DNA of 64,000 nucleotides from Verrucomicrobiaceae bacterium (GTDB lineage Bacteria > Verrucomicrobiota > Verrucomicrobiia > Verrucomicrobiales > Verrucomicrobiaceae): the NCBI GenBank assembly GCA_015075365.1, contig JABTUN010000002.1, positions 1,674,001-1,738,000 on the forward strand. Direction: 5' to 3'. Within the stretch, counting starts at the first letter, position 1. The number at the start of each line of letters is the position of its first letter. The position numbers and the translations under genes were made by a program. This document shows, in pieces, positions 52,386-61,745 of this stretch. The notes under the pieces were generated by a model that was not told the origin of the DNA, searched no databases, and saw nothing but the letters and a program-made list of their open reading frames with translations.

Positions 52386-53018
52386 ATGAAGAAAACTCCC
52401 GCTGATGCCCGCCTCTACGGCATTCTCGACCTCGGCTACGTCCAGCCGCCGCTGGTTGAGGCGATGACGGCCGCGCTTTGCGAAGGCGGCGTCGATTTGT
52501 TGCAGTTGCGGGCCAAAAAAGCCGCGAAAAGCGAGGTCGAGCGGCTTGCGCGGCAGATGCAGGCCGTTTTGCGTGATTTTGATGTGCCGCTCATCATCAA
52601 CGACCATGCGGACATCGCCGCGCAGATCGCCTGCGAGGGCATCCACGTCGGCCAGGATGACGACGCTGTCGCGAAGGCGCGTGAAATCACGCGTGGCGCC
52701 TGTTTCGTTGGCAAATCGACCCACAGCCTCGATCAAGCCATCGCCGCGCAGGCCGAAGGCGCGGACTACATCGGCTTCGGCCCGCTGTATGCCACGGGAA
52801 CGAAACCTGACTACATCCCCATCGGCCTGCAAGACATCGCGGAGGCGCATCGCCGCGTCTCGCTGCCCATTTTCTGCATCGGCGGTGTGAATGCCACGCG
52901 ACTCGATGACGTGCTCGCGGCCGGGGCGCGCCGCGTGGTGGTCGTCTCCGCGTTTTTGCAGGCGGCGGATGTTCGCGGCGAGGTGCGGGCCTTGAAGAGC
53001 CGGATCAAGGCCCCGTGA
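52386..53018 (+). CDS. thiE: Thiamine-phosphate synthase
   Basis: 210 residues. Couples the thiazole and pyrimidine halves of thiamine. Motifs: DLLQLRAKKAAKSEVERLAR, PLIINDHADIAAQIACEGIH, HVGQDDDAVAKARE, GKSTHSLDQAIAAQAEGADY, YIGFGPLYATGTKPDYIPIG and FCIGGVNATRLDDVLAAGAR. The 3' end overlaps the convergent delta-60 protein gene by 14 nt. No TPP riboswitch is apparent upstream. Confidence 0.95.
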   Translation: MKKTPADARLYGILDLGYVQPPLVEAMTAALCEGGVDLLQLRAKKAAKSEVERLARQMQAVLRDFDVPLIINDHADIAAQIACEGIHVGQDDDAVAKAREITRGACFVGKSTHSLDQAIAAQAEGADYIGFGPLYATGTKPDYIPIGLQDIAEAHRRVSLPIFCIGGVNATRLDDVLAAGARRVVVVSAFLQAADVRGEVRALKSRIKAP

Positions 53019-56000
53019 CGCGAATGCGGTAGAAGGCAGAGCCGGGTGGACTGCTCGTATCGTTTAATGTCACTAGAACGTTGGAGGCCAAGGGACCTTG
53101 GCTCGCCACTGTCGTCCAACCACCTGCAGCAGGGGTGGAATTGCGCTCAAGGGCGTATGTGCGCCCAGCTTTACCAGCAGTCGATACAGTGAAGCTGTTG
53201 CCAGCTTTTGAAGGGTTGGAGGCTTGAAAAAAGTCGCCGGAAACCGTGGGGTTGGTTCCTGCGGCATACTCCTGGCCATTCGTGAAACCATCGCCATCTG
53301 GGTCCGCGCTGTCGGCTGCATCTCCGGTGTTCGACGTGGTGCCAAAGAACGTCTGACGCCAGCTCTCTTGGGCGGTCATCGGCAAAGCGTAAGTGTATGT
53401 GATCGTGGTCAACTGACCGCCAGTAACCGGCACTATGACACTGACGGGTTGCTCGTAACCAGCAACGATGACAAACTCCAAGGTGTAACTCTCCTCGGTC
53501 AGATTGCTTTTTGTATTGCCACTCGGCAGGTAATTGGTGACACCTGCGATACGCCAACCGGCCCCCGCACTGACGGCTCCAGGAGGTTCAATCAACACCT
53601 TGAGGGATCCTGGATTCGCGGTGGCCGGACCGCTTACAGACGTGTGGGTGATTCCGCCTCCCGTATTGTTGCCTCCTCCCCCGCCGCTAGTTTCGGCACG
53701 ATTGAAAAGCTCGATGACCGCGCTGTCGATGGCACGCACGACGGTCTGGTTACTGCCGCCCAGGTAGATGGCGGCAGGATAGAATGCGCCGCTGGAGTGC
53801 TGGACACAGAGGGGACCTCCGGAGTTACCGCCGAAACTTCGGATTCCAGCAGTTGAGAATGTCCGACCAAAGGCACGGTCGAAGTCCACATTGAGAGACG
53901 GTGTGGCATGCATCCGGCCTTGATTGGTCGTGGAAATCCCTGTGACAGGATAGCCGACCAGTATTTTCTCGGAATTTGAGAGGAGAAACTCATTATCATC
54001 GAGATCGCTTGCCAAAAAGCCTCCATAACCGCCGCGTCCGGCGCTTTCATCGAAGTAAAGTGCGGCGACATCAAGGTGTTGCGACTGGGGCGAGGATTGT
54101 CCGGGAGAATTGTCCAAGATCCGCTGTGCGGAATACCCGTCGAAAAGATAAAAGCCCCGGGGGATGAGAGGCTTGGGCTCATACACTGCTCGATGACGCT
54201 GGAACAGCCACTGCAGCCCCTGTGTGGCGGAAAGAGTGCCATCGTCCCAGACAACATGGCCCGCGGTCGCTACCACGCGGTTCTTCACCACAAAACCGGT
54301 GCTGGAGCCTGCGTCACTGCGAATCTGGCCCACATACGCATAGGGCATGGTTTCATCTTCTGACACGTCTGAAAACGGCAGCACGACGGGTGCTGTTCCT
54401 GTCGTCGGTTCAGCGATGAAATAGGTTCTGACCGGTGTTGCCGTCTGGCCTGATGACACGACGACGTTGCTAATTGATGGAGTGGTGCGCCCCGGCACTG
54501 CTTTGCATTCGATCAGATAGCTGCCTGCACGGAGACCCGTCACCACGGTGCCGCTGTCGCGCCACATCGAGTCACTTTCCCCGACAAACCGCCACTGGGC
54601 ACGATTTGCCAGTGCGACACCCGAATCGGCGATCGAGTCAGGTTTGAGAATGGTTGCGAGGCCACCAGTGCCTGTGCCGGTGGATAGATAGTATTCGCGG
54701 CTGACCACGGTCGTTCCCTCCTCGCTGACAACACCCACCGTCTCACGCGGGGGCTGGATCCAGCCCGCCACAGGTCTGAACTCGATCATCCGGTCCCCAG
54801 TGGTGAGTCCGCCTGCCGCTGCTCCCGGATTGCGCCAGGCTTGCTCACCGACAAACCGCCAGCCCGCCCCGATGCTGGACGGGCTCAAGTTCACGACCAC
54901 AAAACCCTCCGCAGGTGGCGGCAACGGTGGGAAGGCCTGGGTCAGTCCAGAAAGAATGGCGAGCGCGAGAGTGGCACTGCTTCCCGTCGTGGTGCCGCCG
55001 GCGCTCACAGCTCTGACGCGATAGTGGTAGTTCACGCCTTGGAGCAGATTGGTCAGGTCAGCGCTCACATTGGTCACCACATCAGCCGTCACCACGGGTG
55101 GCGTGGCGCTGACACTGAAGGGGAAACTCACCCCGTCCGTGCCGTAGTCGAAAAACACCTGCGTGCTGGCATTGAAGGCGCGGACGGTGCCATTGACTCG
55201 CGCGCTGGTCGTCGAAAGAATGGAGGCCGCACCAGTGACGGCCTGCGGTGCAGGATAGTTCGTGACGAAACTCACGTCATCGCCTTCGGCATTGCCGCCT
55301 GAACTGCTGGAATAGAGGCGGAAGTGGTAGGTTGAGTTGGCGACCAGGCCGCTCAGCGCCGCAGTGACATCCACGGCGCTTGCACCTGCAGGAATATTCT
55401 GCACAGGAGTTGTGCTTCCGTAGAGCGCAGTGGGTCCGTAGGCGAACCATGCCGTGGTCTCACGCCCCTTTGGATTGACCGATCCAACAAGTGTGGCGCT
55501 GCTGCTGGTGATCGCCGTGGGTGCCCCTGTGATGGTGAATGGGGGATCGGGGGCTGTCGTGAAGGCAACATCCGTCCCCGGAACTGTTCCCGCGGCGTTC
55601 GAGGCCACCATGCGGACATGATAGCCGGCATTACCGGTCAAACCCGTCACATCAGCCTGCACGGCCACGATCCCTGCGCCAGAGATGTTTTGGACCGGTG
55701 TCGTGCTGCCGTAGCTTGTTGTCGGTCCGTATTCGAACCACACTGTTGAGGAACCGTTGGGATTGAGCGTGCCGTTAAGGGTCGCGGTGGTGGCTGTGAT
55801 GGCTGTGGTGGTTTCCGTCGTCACCATTGGAGGATTGGAAAAGGTCTGGGTGATCTCCACCAGGCCGGAACTGGCGTTGGCATGCCCGCCGATGCTGCGG
55901 CCCCGCGCACGCAGCATGCCGGTCGCGGGTAGTGTCAATCCCGTCTTCTGCCATCCACCGGTGATGCGCGTGGCCGGGCCCAGCGGTGTCCAGGTCACCC

Positions 56001-58992
56001 CGTTGTTCGTCGAAAGTTCCACCGTCGCATGCTCCACCTCTGGCGAGGTACCGCCACGCGTCCACAGCGCCACACTGCTGTCCGGAATGGCGAGCGCTTG
56101 GGTGGCTGGCCCGTTGCCAAAGCGTGCCAGCTTGTTCCGCGCCACTCCATTGATTGCGGTGAACTGTCCCCCGATCAGAATGCGTCCGTCGGATTGCAAC
56201 GCCACGCCCTTCACCGGCCCGTTTGCTCCGGTTCCCGGATTGTAGCTGCTGGTATCTTCCACCGTGCCGTTGCTGTTCAACCGGGCGACGCCGCTTCTCG
56301 GCAGGGCGTTGATGGTGGCAAAACTTCCCCCGAGAAAGATCTTCCCATCCGTCTGGAGCGCGATGCTGGAAACCGTGCCATCGGCCCCGGTGCCGGGATC
56401 AAAGGTTCCCGTGCTCTCAACCGCTCCATTCGTCTCCAGCCGGGCGACGCGTGCTCTCGCATTGCCATTCACGCTGGTGAAATCGCCTCCGACGAGAATC
56501 CGGCCGTCCGCCTGCACCGCCAGCACATGCACGGTGCCGTTCGCCCCGCTGCCCGTGTCAAAGGTGCCCGTTCCCTCCACCGTGCCATCCGAGGCCAGCC
56601 GGGCCAGTCTTGTCCGGGCCAGGCCGTTCACCATTCCAAAATCACCGCCCAGCAGAATGCGACCGTCCGCCTGCACGGCCACGCTCCTGACCGTGCCATC
56701 CGCCCCGCTGCCCGCGTTAAAGGTCCCGGTTCCCTCGACACTGCCGTTTCCGTTCAGTCGCGCGATCCGGTTTCTCGGCTCACCGTTCACGGTAGTAAAA
56801 TCTCCCGCGATCACGATCTGTCCGTCCGCCTGGATCACCAGGCCATGAACGACACCATCCGCACCCGTGCCGGGATCAAAAGTGGCCGTGTTCTCCAGTG
56901 TTCCATCCGGGTTCAGACGCGCGATGCGGTTGCGCGGCTCCCCGTTGATGGTGGTGAAAGCGCCCACAATGACCACTCTGCCATCCGCCTGTAGTGCTGC
57001 TCCATGAACCGGGCCGTTCGTGCCGCTGCCAGGATCAAAAGTGAGAGTGCTCTCCACGCTGCCATCCGCCAGCAGCCTCGCCACATGATTACGCGTCTGC
57101 CCGCCCACCGTCGAAAAACTTCCACCCAGCACGACCTTGCCCGCGGGTTGGGGAGCCACCGCCAGAACCTCGGCACCGGTCACATTGGGATTGAAGGAAG
57201 GCTCCAGGCTCTTTCCAACACCCGTGAGCGTGATGTCGAACGGGTTCTCATCCGCGTCATTGCTCGCGATGTGGATCGTAGCCGTTTTGACTCCAACACT
57301 TGTTGGGGCAAAGCGGACAGTGAAGGTAGTAGCCCCAAGTGGACCAGGGAGCGGGGCGATGGGATTAGACGTAATGGTGAATTGGGGGGCGTCCGGGCCA
57401 TCTTTGGTGATTGCCAGCCCAGTAAGGTCGGCAGTGCCGATGCTTTTGATGGTAAAGGTTAGCGTGAAGTCCGCTCCCACGTCGATGCCTCCCAAATCTC
57501 TGCTTCCTCCATCCACGATTTTGGTGTCTGCGGGTTGCTCAACTACGATTTCCGGCCCATCGGGAAAAGCTGCCAAGATTTGAACCAGCCCAGAACCGCC
57601 CTTTCCATTTGAATTCCGGGCGCGTGCACGCAGCAGTCCGCTGCTTGGAAGGTTTAGTCCGGCAAGTTCCCAACCTCCTTGGACCCGGGATCCAAATCCG
57701 AGAGCGCTCCAGGTCTCTCCGTCATTGGTAGAAAGCTCAAAAGTAACTTGCTCGATTTCGGGTGCCTCGCCGCTACGAACCCATGCAGCCCGAGAGCCGT
57801 TGTTGGTTGTCAGGCTTTGAGTCACTGGATGATTGGCCAAACGGGCGATTCTGTTTCTAGGTTGCCCGCTGCAAGTTGTAAAATCGCCAGCAATCAGGAT
57901 TTTGCCATCCACGCCAACCATTACTGATGAAAGACTATTGTTCGCTCCACTTCCAGGGACGAACCCCGAATCAAGACTACCATCCGCATTGAGCCGGGCA
58001 ACGCGATTTCGACTCGTGCCATTGAAGCTGGTGAAGAAGCCGCCGATGATGATTTTACCATCCACTTGCTGCGACATAGTTCGAACGCTTGAACCAGGCC
58101 CCGTTCCTGGGTTAAATGTCTGAATAGATTCCACAGACCCATTCGATTCCAGCCTTGCCAAATAGTTGCGTGTCTCGCCATTTATAAGGTTAAAGTCTCC
58201 GCCAATTAAAATCTTATTATCAGGCTGCACAAGCGCACAATAAACGCTTCCACCACCGACGTTTGTTATCGCACCACTTCCAGGATTAAAGTCCAGGTCG
58301 AGCACTCCGCCGCTTTGAAGCCTGGCAATCCGCCTGCGAGACTGTCCGCCAACATTGAGAAAGTTTCCTCCGATCACGATCTTTCCGTCCGCTTGCAAGG
58401 CCATGCACATGATCGTCTGGTCTGCGCTCACACCTGGATCAAAGCCCGTGTCAACCGTTCCATCAGAGTTCACCCGGGCGATATATTTTCGATTCTGTCC
58501 CCCAACGGTTGTGAACCCTCCGCAGATCAAGACTTTTCCATCAGGCTGCACAACCAAGCTGTTCACGGCTGAACTCACATTTGCCGTGAAAGCCGGATCC
58601 ACGCTCCCATCTGAATTGAGGCGAGCGAGGTTCATTCGGGACTGTCCGTTTACGGTTGTAAAGAATCCACCAATCAAAAGCTTGCCATCAAGTTGGACCC
58701 CAATGGCAAGAACTTGACCATTAGTGCTCGTGCTTGGGTCAAAAGACGCGTCAATACTTCCGTTTGTGTTTAGCCGCGCAATATTTGTTCGGCTTATGCC
58801 TCCGACGGTCGTAAAGTGGCCTCCAATTAAAATCTTACCATCCGCCTGAAGAGCGGTAACTGAAACGTATCCATCACCTCCAGCCACATTTGGGTCAAAT
58901 CCAAAGTCCAAATCGCCCGGAGCCGCGTTGGCTGAAAGATAACTCGAAGCTAGAATAGCCAAGGTGCACAAGTAGTGATCAAAGCGTTTCAT
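53005..58992 (-). CDS. Giant surface protein: two seven-repeat delta-60 blocks, Fn3-like repeats, trypsin-like protease
   Basis: 1995 residues with a signal peptide (MKRFDHYLCTLAILASSYLS). Seven delta-60 repeats (for example TALQADGKILIGGHFTTVGG) come first, with a choice-of-anchor-like domain near residues 485-590, then a second block of seven (~605-970). Each block is followed by the same kind of flanking module. Next are three Fn3-like repeats (~1055-1340), PEGA-like segments, then a trypsin-like domain with VVATAGHVVWDD (His ~1577), LDVAALYFDES (Asp ~1640) and FGGNSGGPLCVQ (Ser ~1722). The C-terminus has a calcium-loop-like DPDGDGFTNGQEYAAGTNP. Probably surface-exposed or secreted. Confidence 0.93.
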   Translation of the reverse strand: MKRFDHYLCTLAILASSYLSANAAPGDLDFGFDPNVAGGDGYVSVTALQADGKILIGGHFTTVGGISRTNIARLNTNGSIDASFDPSTSTNGQVLAIGVQLDGKLLIGGFFTTVNGQSRMNLARLNSDGSVDPAFTANVSSAVNSLVVQPDGKVLICGGFTTVGGQNRKYIARVNSDGTVDTGFDPGVSADQTIMCMALQADGKIVIGGNFLNVGGQSRRRIARLQSGGVLDLDFNPGSGAITNVGGGSVYCALVQPDNKILIGGDFNLINGETRNYLARLESNGSVESIQTFNPGTGPGSSVRTMSQQVDGKIIIGGFFTSFNGTSRNRVARLNADGSLDSGFVPGSGANNSLSSVMVGVDGKILIAGDFTTCSGQPRNRIARLANHPVTQSLTTNNGSRAAWVRSGEAPEIEQVTFELSTNDGETWSALGFGSRVQGGWELAGLNLPSSGLLRARARNSNGKGGSGLVQILAAFPDGPEIVVEQPADTKIVDGGSRDLGGIDVGADFTLTFTIKSIGTADLTGLAITKDGPDAPQFTITSNPIAPLPGPLGATTFTVRFAPTSVGVKTATIHIASNDADENPFDITLTGVGKSLEPSFNPNVTGAEVLAVAPQPAGKVVLGGSFSTVGGQTRNHVARLLADGSVESTLTFDPGSGTNGPVHGAALQADGRVVIVGAFTTINGEPRNRIARLNPDGTLENTATFDPGTGADGVVHGLVIQADGQIVIAGDFTTVNGEPRNRIARLNGNGSVEGTGTFNAGSGADGTVRSVAVQADGRILLGGDFGMVNGLARTRLARLASDGTVEGTGTFDTGSGANGTVHVLAVQADGRILVGGDFTSVNGNARARVARLETNGAVESTGTFDPGTGADGTVSSIALQTDGKIFLGGSFATINALPRSGVARLNSNGTVEDTSSYNPGTGANGPVKGVALQSDGRILIGGQFTAINGVARNKLARFGNGPATQALAIPDSSVALWTRGGTSPEVEHATVELSTNNGVTWTPLGPATRITGGWQKTGLTLPATGMLRARGRSIGGHANASSGLVEITQTFSNPPMVTTETTTAITATTATLNGTLNPNGSSTVWFEYGPTTSYGSTTPVQNISGAGIVAVQADVTGLTGNAGYHVRMVASNAAGTVPGTDVAFTTAPDPPFTITGAPTAITSSSATLVGSVNPKGRETTAWFAYGPTALYGSTTPVQNIPAGASAVDVTAALSGLVANSTYHFRLYSSSSGGNAEGDDVSFVTNYPAPQAVTGAASILSTTSARVNGTVRAFNASTQVFFDYGTDGVSFPFSVSATPPVVTADVVTNVSADLTNLLQGVNYHYRVRAVSAGGTTTGSSATLALAILSGLTQAFPPLPPPAEGFVVVNLSPSSIGAGWRFVGEQAWRNPGAAAGGLTTGDRMIEFRPVAGWIQPPRETVGVVSEEGTTVVSREYYLSTGTGTGGLATILKPDSIADSGVALANRAQWRFVGESDSMWRDSGTVVTGLRAGSYLIECKAVPGRTTPSISNVVVSSGQTATPVRTYFIAEPTTGTAPVVLPFSDVSEDETMPYAYVGQIRSDAGSSTGFVVKNRVVATAGHVVWDDGTLSATQGLQWLFQRHRAVYEPKPLIPRGFYLFDGYSAQRILDNSPGQSSPQSQHLDVAALYFDESAGRGGYGGFLASDLDDNEFLLSNSEKILVGYPVTGISTTNQGRMHATPSLNVDFDRAFGRTFSTAGIRSFGGNSGGPLCVQHSSGAFYPAAIYLGGSNQTVVRAIDSAVIELFNRAETSGGGGGNNTGGGITHTSVSGPATANPGSLKVLIEPPGAVSAGAGWRIAGVTNYLPSGNTKSNLTEESYTLEFVIVAGYEQPVSVIVPVTGGQLTTITYTYALPMTAQESWRQTFFGTTSNTGDAADSADPDGDGFTNGQEYAAGTNPTVSGDFFQASNPSKAGNSFTVSTAGKAGRTYALERNSTPAAGGWTTVASQGPLASNVLVTLNDTSSPPGSAFYRIRVTGP

Positions 58993-59593
58993 CTTGGGTT
59001 GTCAGGAATATATCCGGCCACGCAGCCTAAACAGAATCAATCAAGCAATGACCTAAAACAACAGAATGGGCAGCACAAAAGGTCTCATGATAGTGCGGGG
59101 AGTGTGGCGTGTGAGGCTGGATCAGGGAAGCGAATTCAAAAGAATCAGGACTGCTTGCGAGAAGCTGAAATGGACCTGATCAGGCTGGGACATCGGGAAG
59201 CCGGGTTTGTTCATGGGCGCGGCCTCTGCCTCCTAATACCCGCCGGGCGAGAGAATGTTACAGGTCTAGCCGCACGTTTCGGCCAACTCGCTTGTTGAGC
59301 CCAGCCACCTGCCGGGTGGCTTCCGCAGACATCAGTCACGGCGTCCACGCTGGTTTTACCTCCTTGCAATCCCTCACAGACCGTGCGGGCGAGTGACTGC
59401 TAGTGGCAAAGGCGCCATCCCGTGCTGATCCAGCCACTCCGATGATAAAGCGAACCCATCAGCGGAGAAGGCTTCCTGACGGCCTCCCCCAGAAGCCGGT
59501 TTCCAGGCCCAAGACCGATGGACGGTTGTGGTGCCAATAGTTGTCCGGAGCCTCGGCAGGTGGGAAGGTCCACTGAAGGCTCAACAGCACGCC
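58993..59593. other. 601-nt intergenic stretch without a recognised gene
   Basis: Small open frames on the plus strand (for example 58975-59298) have no recognisable product. The start of the giant surface protein is at 58992, so its promoter lies at the left end. A hairpin GCCACC-TGCCG-GGTGGC is at 59304-59320 without a T tract. The remainder shows no family similarity that I can recognise. Confidence 0.4.
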
Positions 59594-60754
59594 TCACCGC
59601 GCCACCAGCGCCGGCTCCGGATACTCGAAGGTCTTGCCTTCGTAGTTCCGCAGCAGGACGCGCTGCTCGTCGCGGAGCAGGACGTAGTCGGGATTGACGG
59701 GGATCTTGCCGCCGCCGCCGGGGCCGTCGATGACGAACTGCGGGATGGCGTAGCCGGTGGTGTGGCCGCGGAGCTGCTCGATGATCTCGATGCCGTCGAG
59801 GACACTGGTGCGCAGGTGCGAGCTGCCTTTGATCAAGTCGCACTGGTAGAGGTAGTAGGGGCGCACGCGGCACAGGAGCAGCTTCTGCACGAGGCTCTTC
59901 ATCACGGGTGCGCTGTCGTTCACGCCGCGCAGGAGCACGCTTTGATTGCCGAGCGGCACGCCGTGGTTCGCCAGCAGGGCGAGCGCGTCGCGCACCTCGG
60001 TGGTGAGCTCACGCGGATGATTGGTGTGGATGCTCATCCACAGCGGGTGGTGCTTTTGCAGCATGCGGCAGAGCTCCGGTGTGATGCGCTGCGGCACAAA
60101 AATGGGCACGCGCGTGCCGATGCGGATGAATTCGATGTGCTTGATGGCGCGCAGGCGGGTGAGGAGCGAGTCGAGCTTCGCGTCGGAGAAAAGAAGCGGA
60201 TCTCCACCGCTGAGGAGCACGTCACGCACCTCGGTGTGTTTTTCGAGGTAGCGGAAGGCGGCGTCGAACTCAGTGTGCAACTCCTGCTCCCCCACGCCGC
60301 TGACGACGCGGCTGCGGGTGCAGTAGCGGCAGTAGCTGGCGCAGCGGTCGGTGACGAGGAAGAGCACGCGGTCCGGGTAGCGGTGAACGAGGCCGGGCAC
60401 GGGCATGTGGCTGTCCTCGCCGCAGGGGTCGGCCATCTCGTCCGGGTCATCCCAGGTCTCCTCAATGCGCGGGATGACCTGGCGGCGGATGGGGCAGCCG
60501 GGATCGTGCGGGTCAATGAGGTTAAAATAGTGCGGCGTGATGGCCATTGCCAGCTTGTTGCCGGAGAGCAGCACGCCGGCGCGCTCCTCCTCTGTGAGGG
60601 TGAGGTGCTCCTCCAGACCGGCGAGGGTGGTGACGCGGTTTTTGAGCTGCCAGGTGGAGCTGTTCCAGTCGGCGGGGGAAATGGTCTTGCCCGCCCAAAA
60701 ACCGGGGGCGAAGGAGCGGAACTCCTTTTCGGGCAGCGCGTGAAGATCGTGCAT
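59594..60754 (-). CDS. kamA: Lysine 2,3-aminomutase-type radical SAM enzyme
   Basis: 386 residues from the ATG at 60754 (MHDLHALPEKEFRSFAPGFW). The radical-SAM cluster motif CxxxCxxC is Cys138, Cys142 and Cys145 (TDRCASYCRYCTRSRVVS). Further signatures: VLLSGGDPLLFSDAKLDSLL, HIEFIRIGTRVPIFVPQRIT, NQSVLLRGVNDSAPVMKSLV, YYLYQCDLIKGSSHLRTSVL and IPVNPDYVLLRDEQRVLLRN. The length and C-terminus fit KamA better than the shorter EpmB, but an EF-P-modifying role is not excluded. No partner aminotransferase or acetyltransferase (ablB) is adjacent. Confidence 0.92.
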   Translation of the reverse strand: MHDLHALPEKEFRSFAPGFWAGKTISPADWNSSTWQLKNRVTTLAGLEEHLTLTEEERAGVLLSGNKLAMAITPHYFNLIDPHDPGCPIRRQVIPRIEETWDDPDEMADPCGEDSHMPVPGLVHRYPDRVLFLVTDRCASYCRYCTRSRVVSGVGEQELHTEFDAAFRYLEKHTEVRDVLLSGGDPLLFSDAKLDSLLTRLRAIKHIEFIRIGTRVPIFVPQRITPELCRMLQKHHPLWMSIHTNHPRELTTEVRDALALLANHGVPLGNQSVLLRGVNDSAPVMKSLVQKLLLCRVRPYYLYQCDLIKGSSHLRTSVLDGIEIIEQLRGHTTGYAIPQFVIDGPGGGGKIPVNPDYVLLRDEQRVLLRNYEGKTFEYPEPALVAR

Positions 60755-60852
60755 GTAGGACGGATCGGTGGAGGGCGCGGAGGTTAGGCGCGGGAGAGGC
60801 GCGGTGTCAAATCGAGGGCGGGTGAATTTGGATGCCGACCGACCTGTCGTGA

Positions 60853-60937
60853 TGGAGCACTGGAGTAATGGGGCATCATCCTCGATGCGGTGGATGCGAA
60901 GCCCTTCACCCATCCATCACTCCAATACTCCATCGCT
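60853..60937. repeat. Octamer repeat run, copy 4, with inverted run
   Basis: Units TGGAGCAC, TGGAGTAA, TGGGGCAT on the left; TCCATCAC, TCCAATAC, TCCATCGC on the right (60913-60936). Arms can pair to a hairpin. Lies between kamA and rpmA, close to the rpmA terminator. Confidence 0.6.
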
Positions 60938-60957
60938 CCCGCCACCCTTCGCAGGCA

Positions 60958-60985
60958 CAAAAAAGGCGCGGAGGTCATCCGCGCC
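60958..60985 (-). terminator. Rho-independent terminator downstream of rplU-rpmA
   Basis: On the minus strand the stem GGCGCGGA/TCCGCGCC (8 bp, loop TGACC) is followed directly by six or more T residues. It lies 26 nt after the rpmA stop. Stem positions are 60965-60972 and 60978-60985 on the plus strand. Confidence 0.85.
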
Positions 60986-61011
60986 CGTTTTGAAGATGCT
61001 TTTCGCGCTGC

Positions 61012-61272
61012 TTACGCCTGGAGGGCGGGAGCGGCGTCGATGTTCACACGGCGGCCGTCCTTGTCGAAGCGGACATTGCCGTCCACGAGGGCGAAGATGG
61101 TGTGATCCTTGCCGATGCCGACATTGCGGCCGGGGATCCACTTGGTCCCGCGCTGGCGGAGGATGATGTTGCCGGCAATGACGGCCTCGCCGCCGAATTT
61201 CTTGACGCCAAGGCGCTTGCTCTGGCTGTCGCGACCGTTTTTGACGGAACCTTGTCCTTTTTTATGGGCCAT
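61012..61272 (-). CDS. rpmA: 50S ribosomal protein L27
   Basis: 86 residues. Standard L27 sequence (MAHKKGQGSVKNGRDSQSKR; LGVKKFGGEAVIAGNIILRQ; GTKWIPGRNVGIGKDHTIFA). It begins 20 nt after rplU on the same strand and ends before a strong terminator. L27 reaches into the peptidyl-transferase centre. There is no cleavable N-terminal extension like that of Firmicutes L27. Confidence 0.97.
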   Translation of the reverse strand: MAHKKGQGSVKNGRDSQSKRLGVKKFGGEAVIAGNIILRQRGTKWIPGRNVGIGKDHTIFALVDGNVRFDKDGRRVNIDAAPALQA

Positions 61273-61292
61273 AAGAGGGGAGTGGGTGGAAG

Positions 61293-61607
61293 TTAAGCGT
61301 TGATGGCGACGATCTGCACGCGGGTCAGCGGCTGGCGGTGACCGCGGGTCTTGTGGAAGCCCTTGCGCTTGCGGAACTTGAAGGTGGTGACCTTGTCAGC
61401 CTTGTGCTGCTTGAGCACCTTGGCGGAGACGCTGGCACCGGCCACGGTGGGCGCGCCCACGGTGATGCTGCTGCCTTCGCCGGCGGCGAGGACCTGGTCA
61501 AAGGTGGCGGTTTCGCCCTCGGCGGCGGCGAGCTTTTCCACGTCGAGCTTGTCGCCCACGGAGACTTTGTATTGTTTGCCGCCAGTTTTGATGATTGCGT
61601 ATGCCAT
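61293..61607 (-). CDS. rplU: 50S ribosomal protein L21
   Basis: 104 residues from the ATG at 61607 (MAYAIIKTGGKQYKVSVGDK). Typical L21: SITVGAPTVAGASVSAKVLK, KVTTFKFRKRKGFHKTRGHR, QPLTRVQIVAINA. The usual rplU-rpmA pair is kept, but the obg gene that often follows is absent and a terminator closes the unit. Confidence 0.97.
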   Translation of the reverse strand: MAYAIIKTGGKQYKVSVGDKLDVEKLAAAEGETATFDQVLAAGEGSSITVGAPTVAGASVSAKVLKQHKADKVTTFKFRKRKGFHKTRGHRQPLTRVQIVAINA

Positions 61608-61745
61608 GACCTGAGAAAGGGGGAGAGTTGTTGCCACGCCCGGGGGCGAGGGGCGCGGAGATTTCCACACATGGTCTGGTTCGGCAAGGGAAAATTGCCC
61701 GGATTTCGGCCGGCCCGCCTCAGCCCCCCCATCTTCAATGGGTTT

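Noticed and set aside
52308..52850. N-terminal extension of the DUF2868 protein
   Set aside because: It is antisense to thiE; the family normally starts at the ATG at 52307.
58975..59298. Small plus-strand frame upstream of the giant surface protein
   Set aside because: It overlaps that gene's start codon, lacks a ribosome-binding site and resembles no family.
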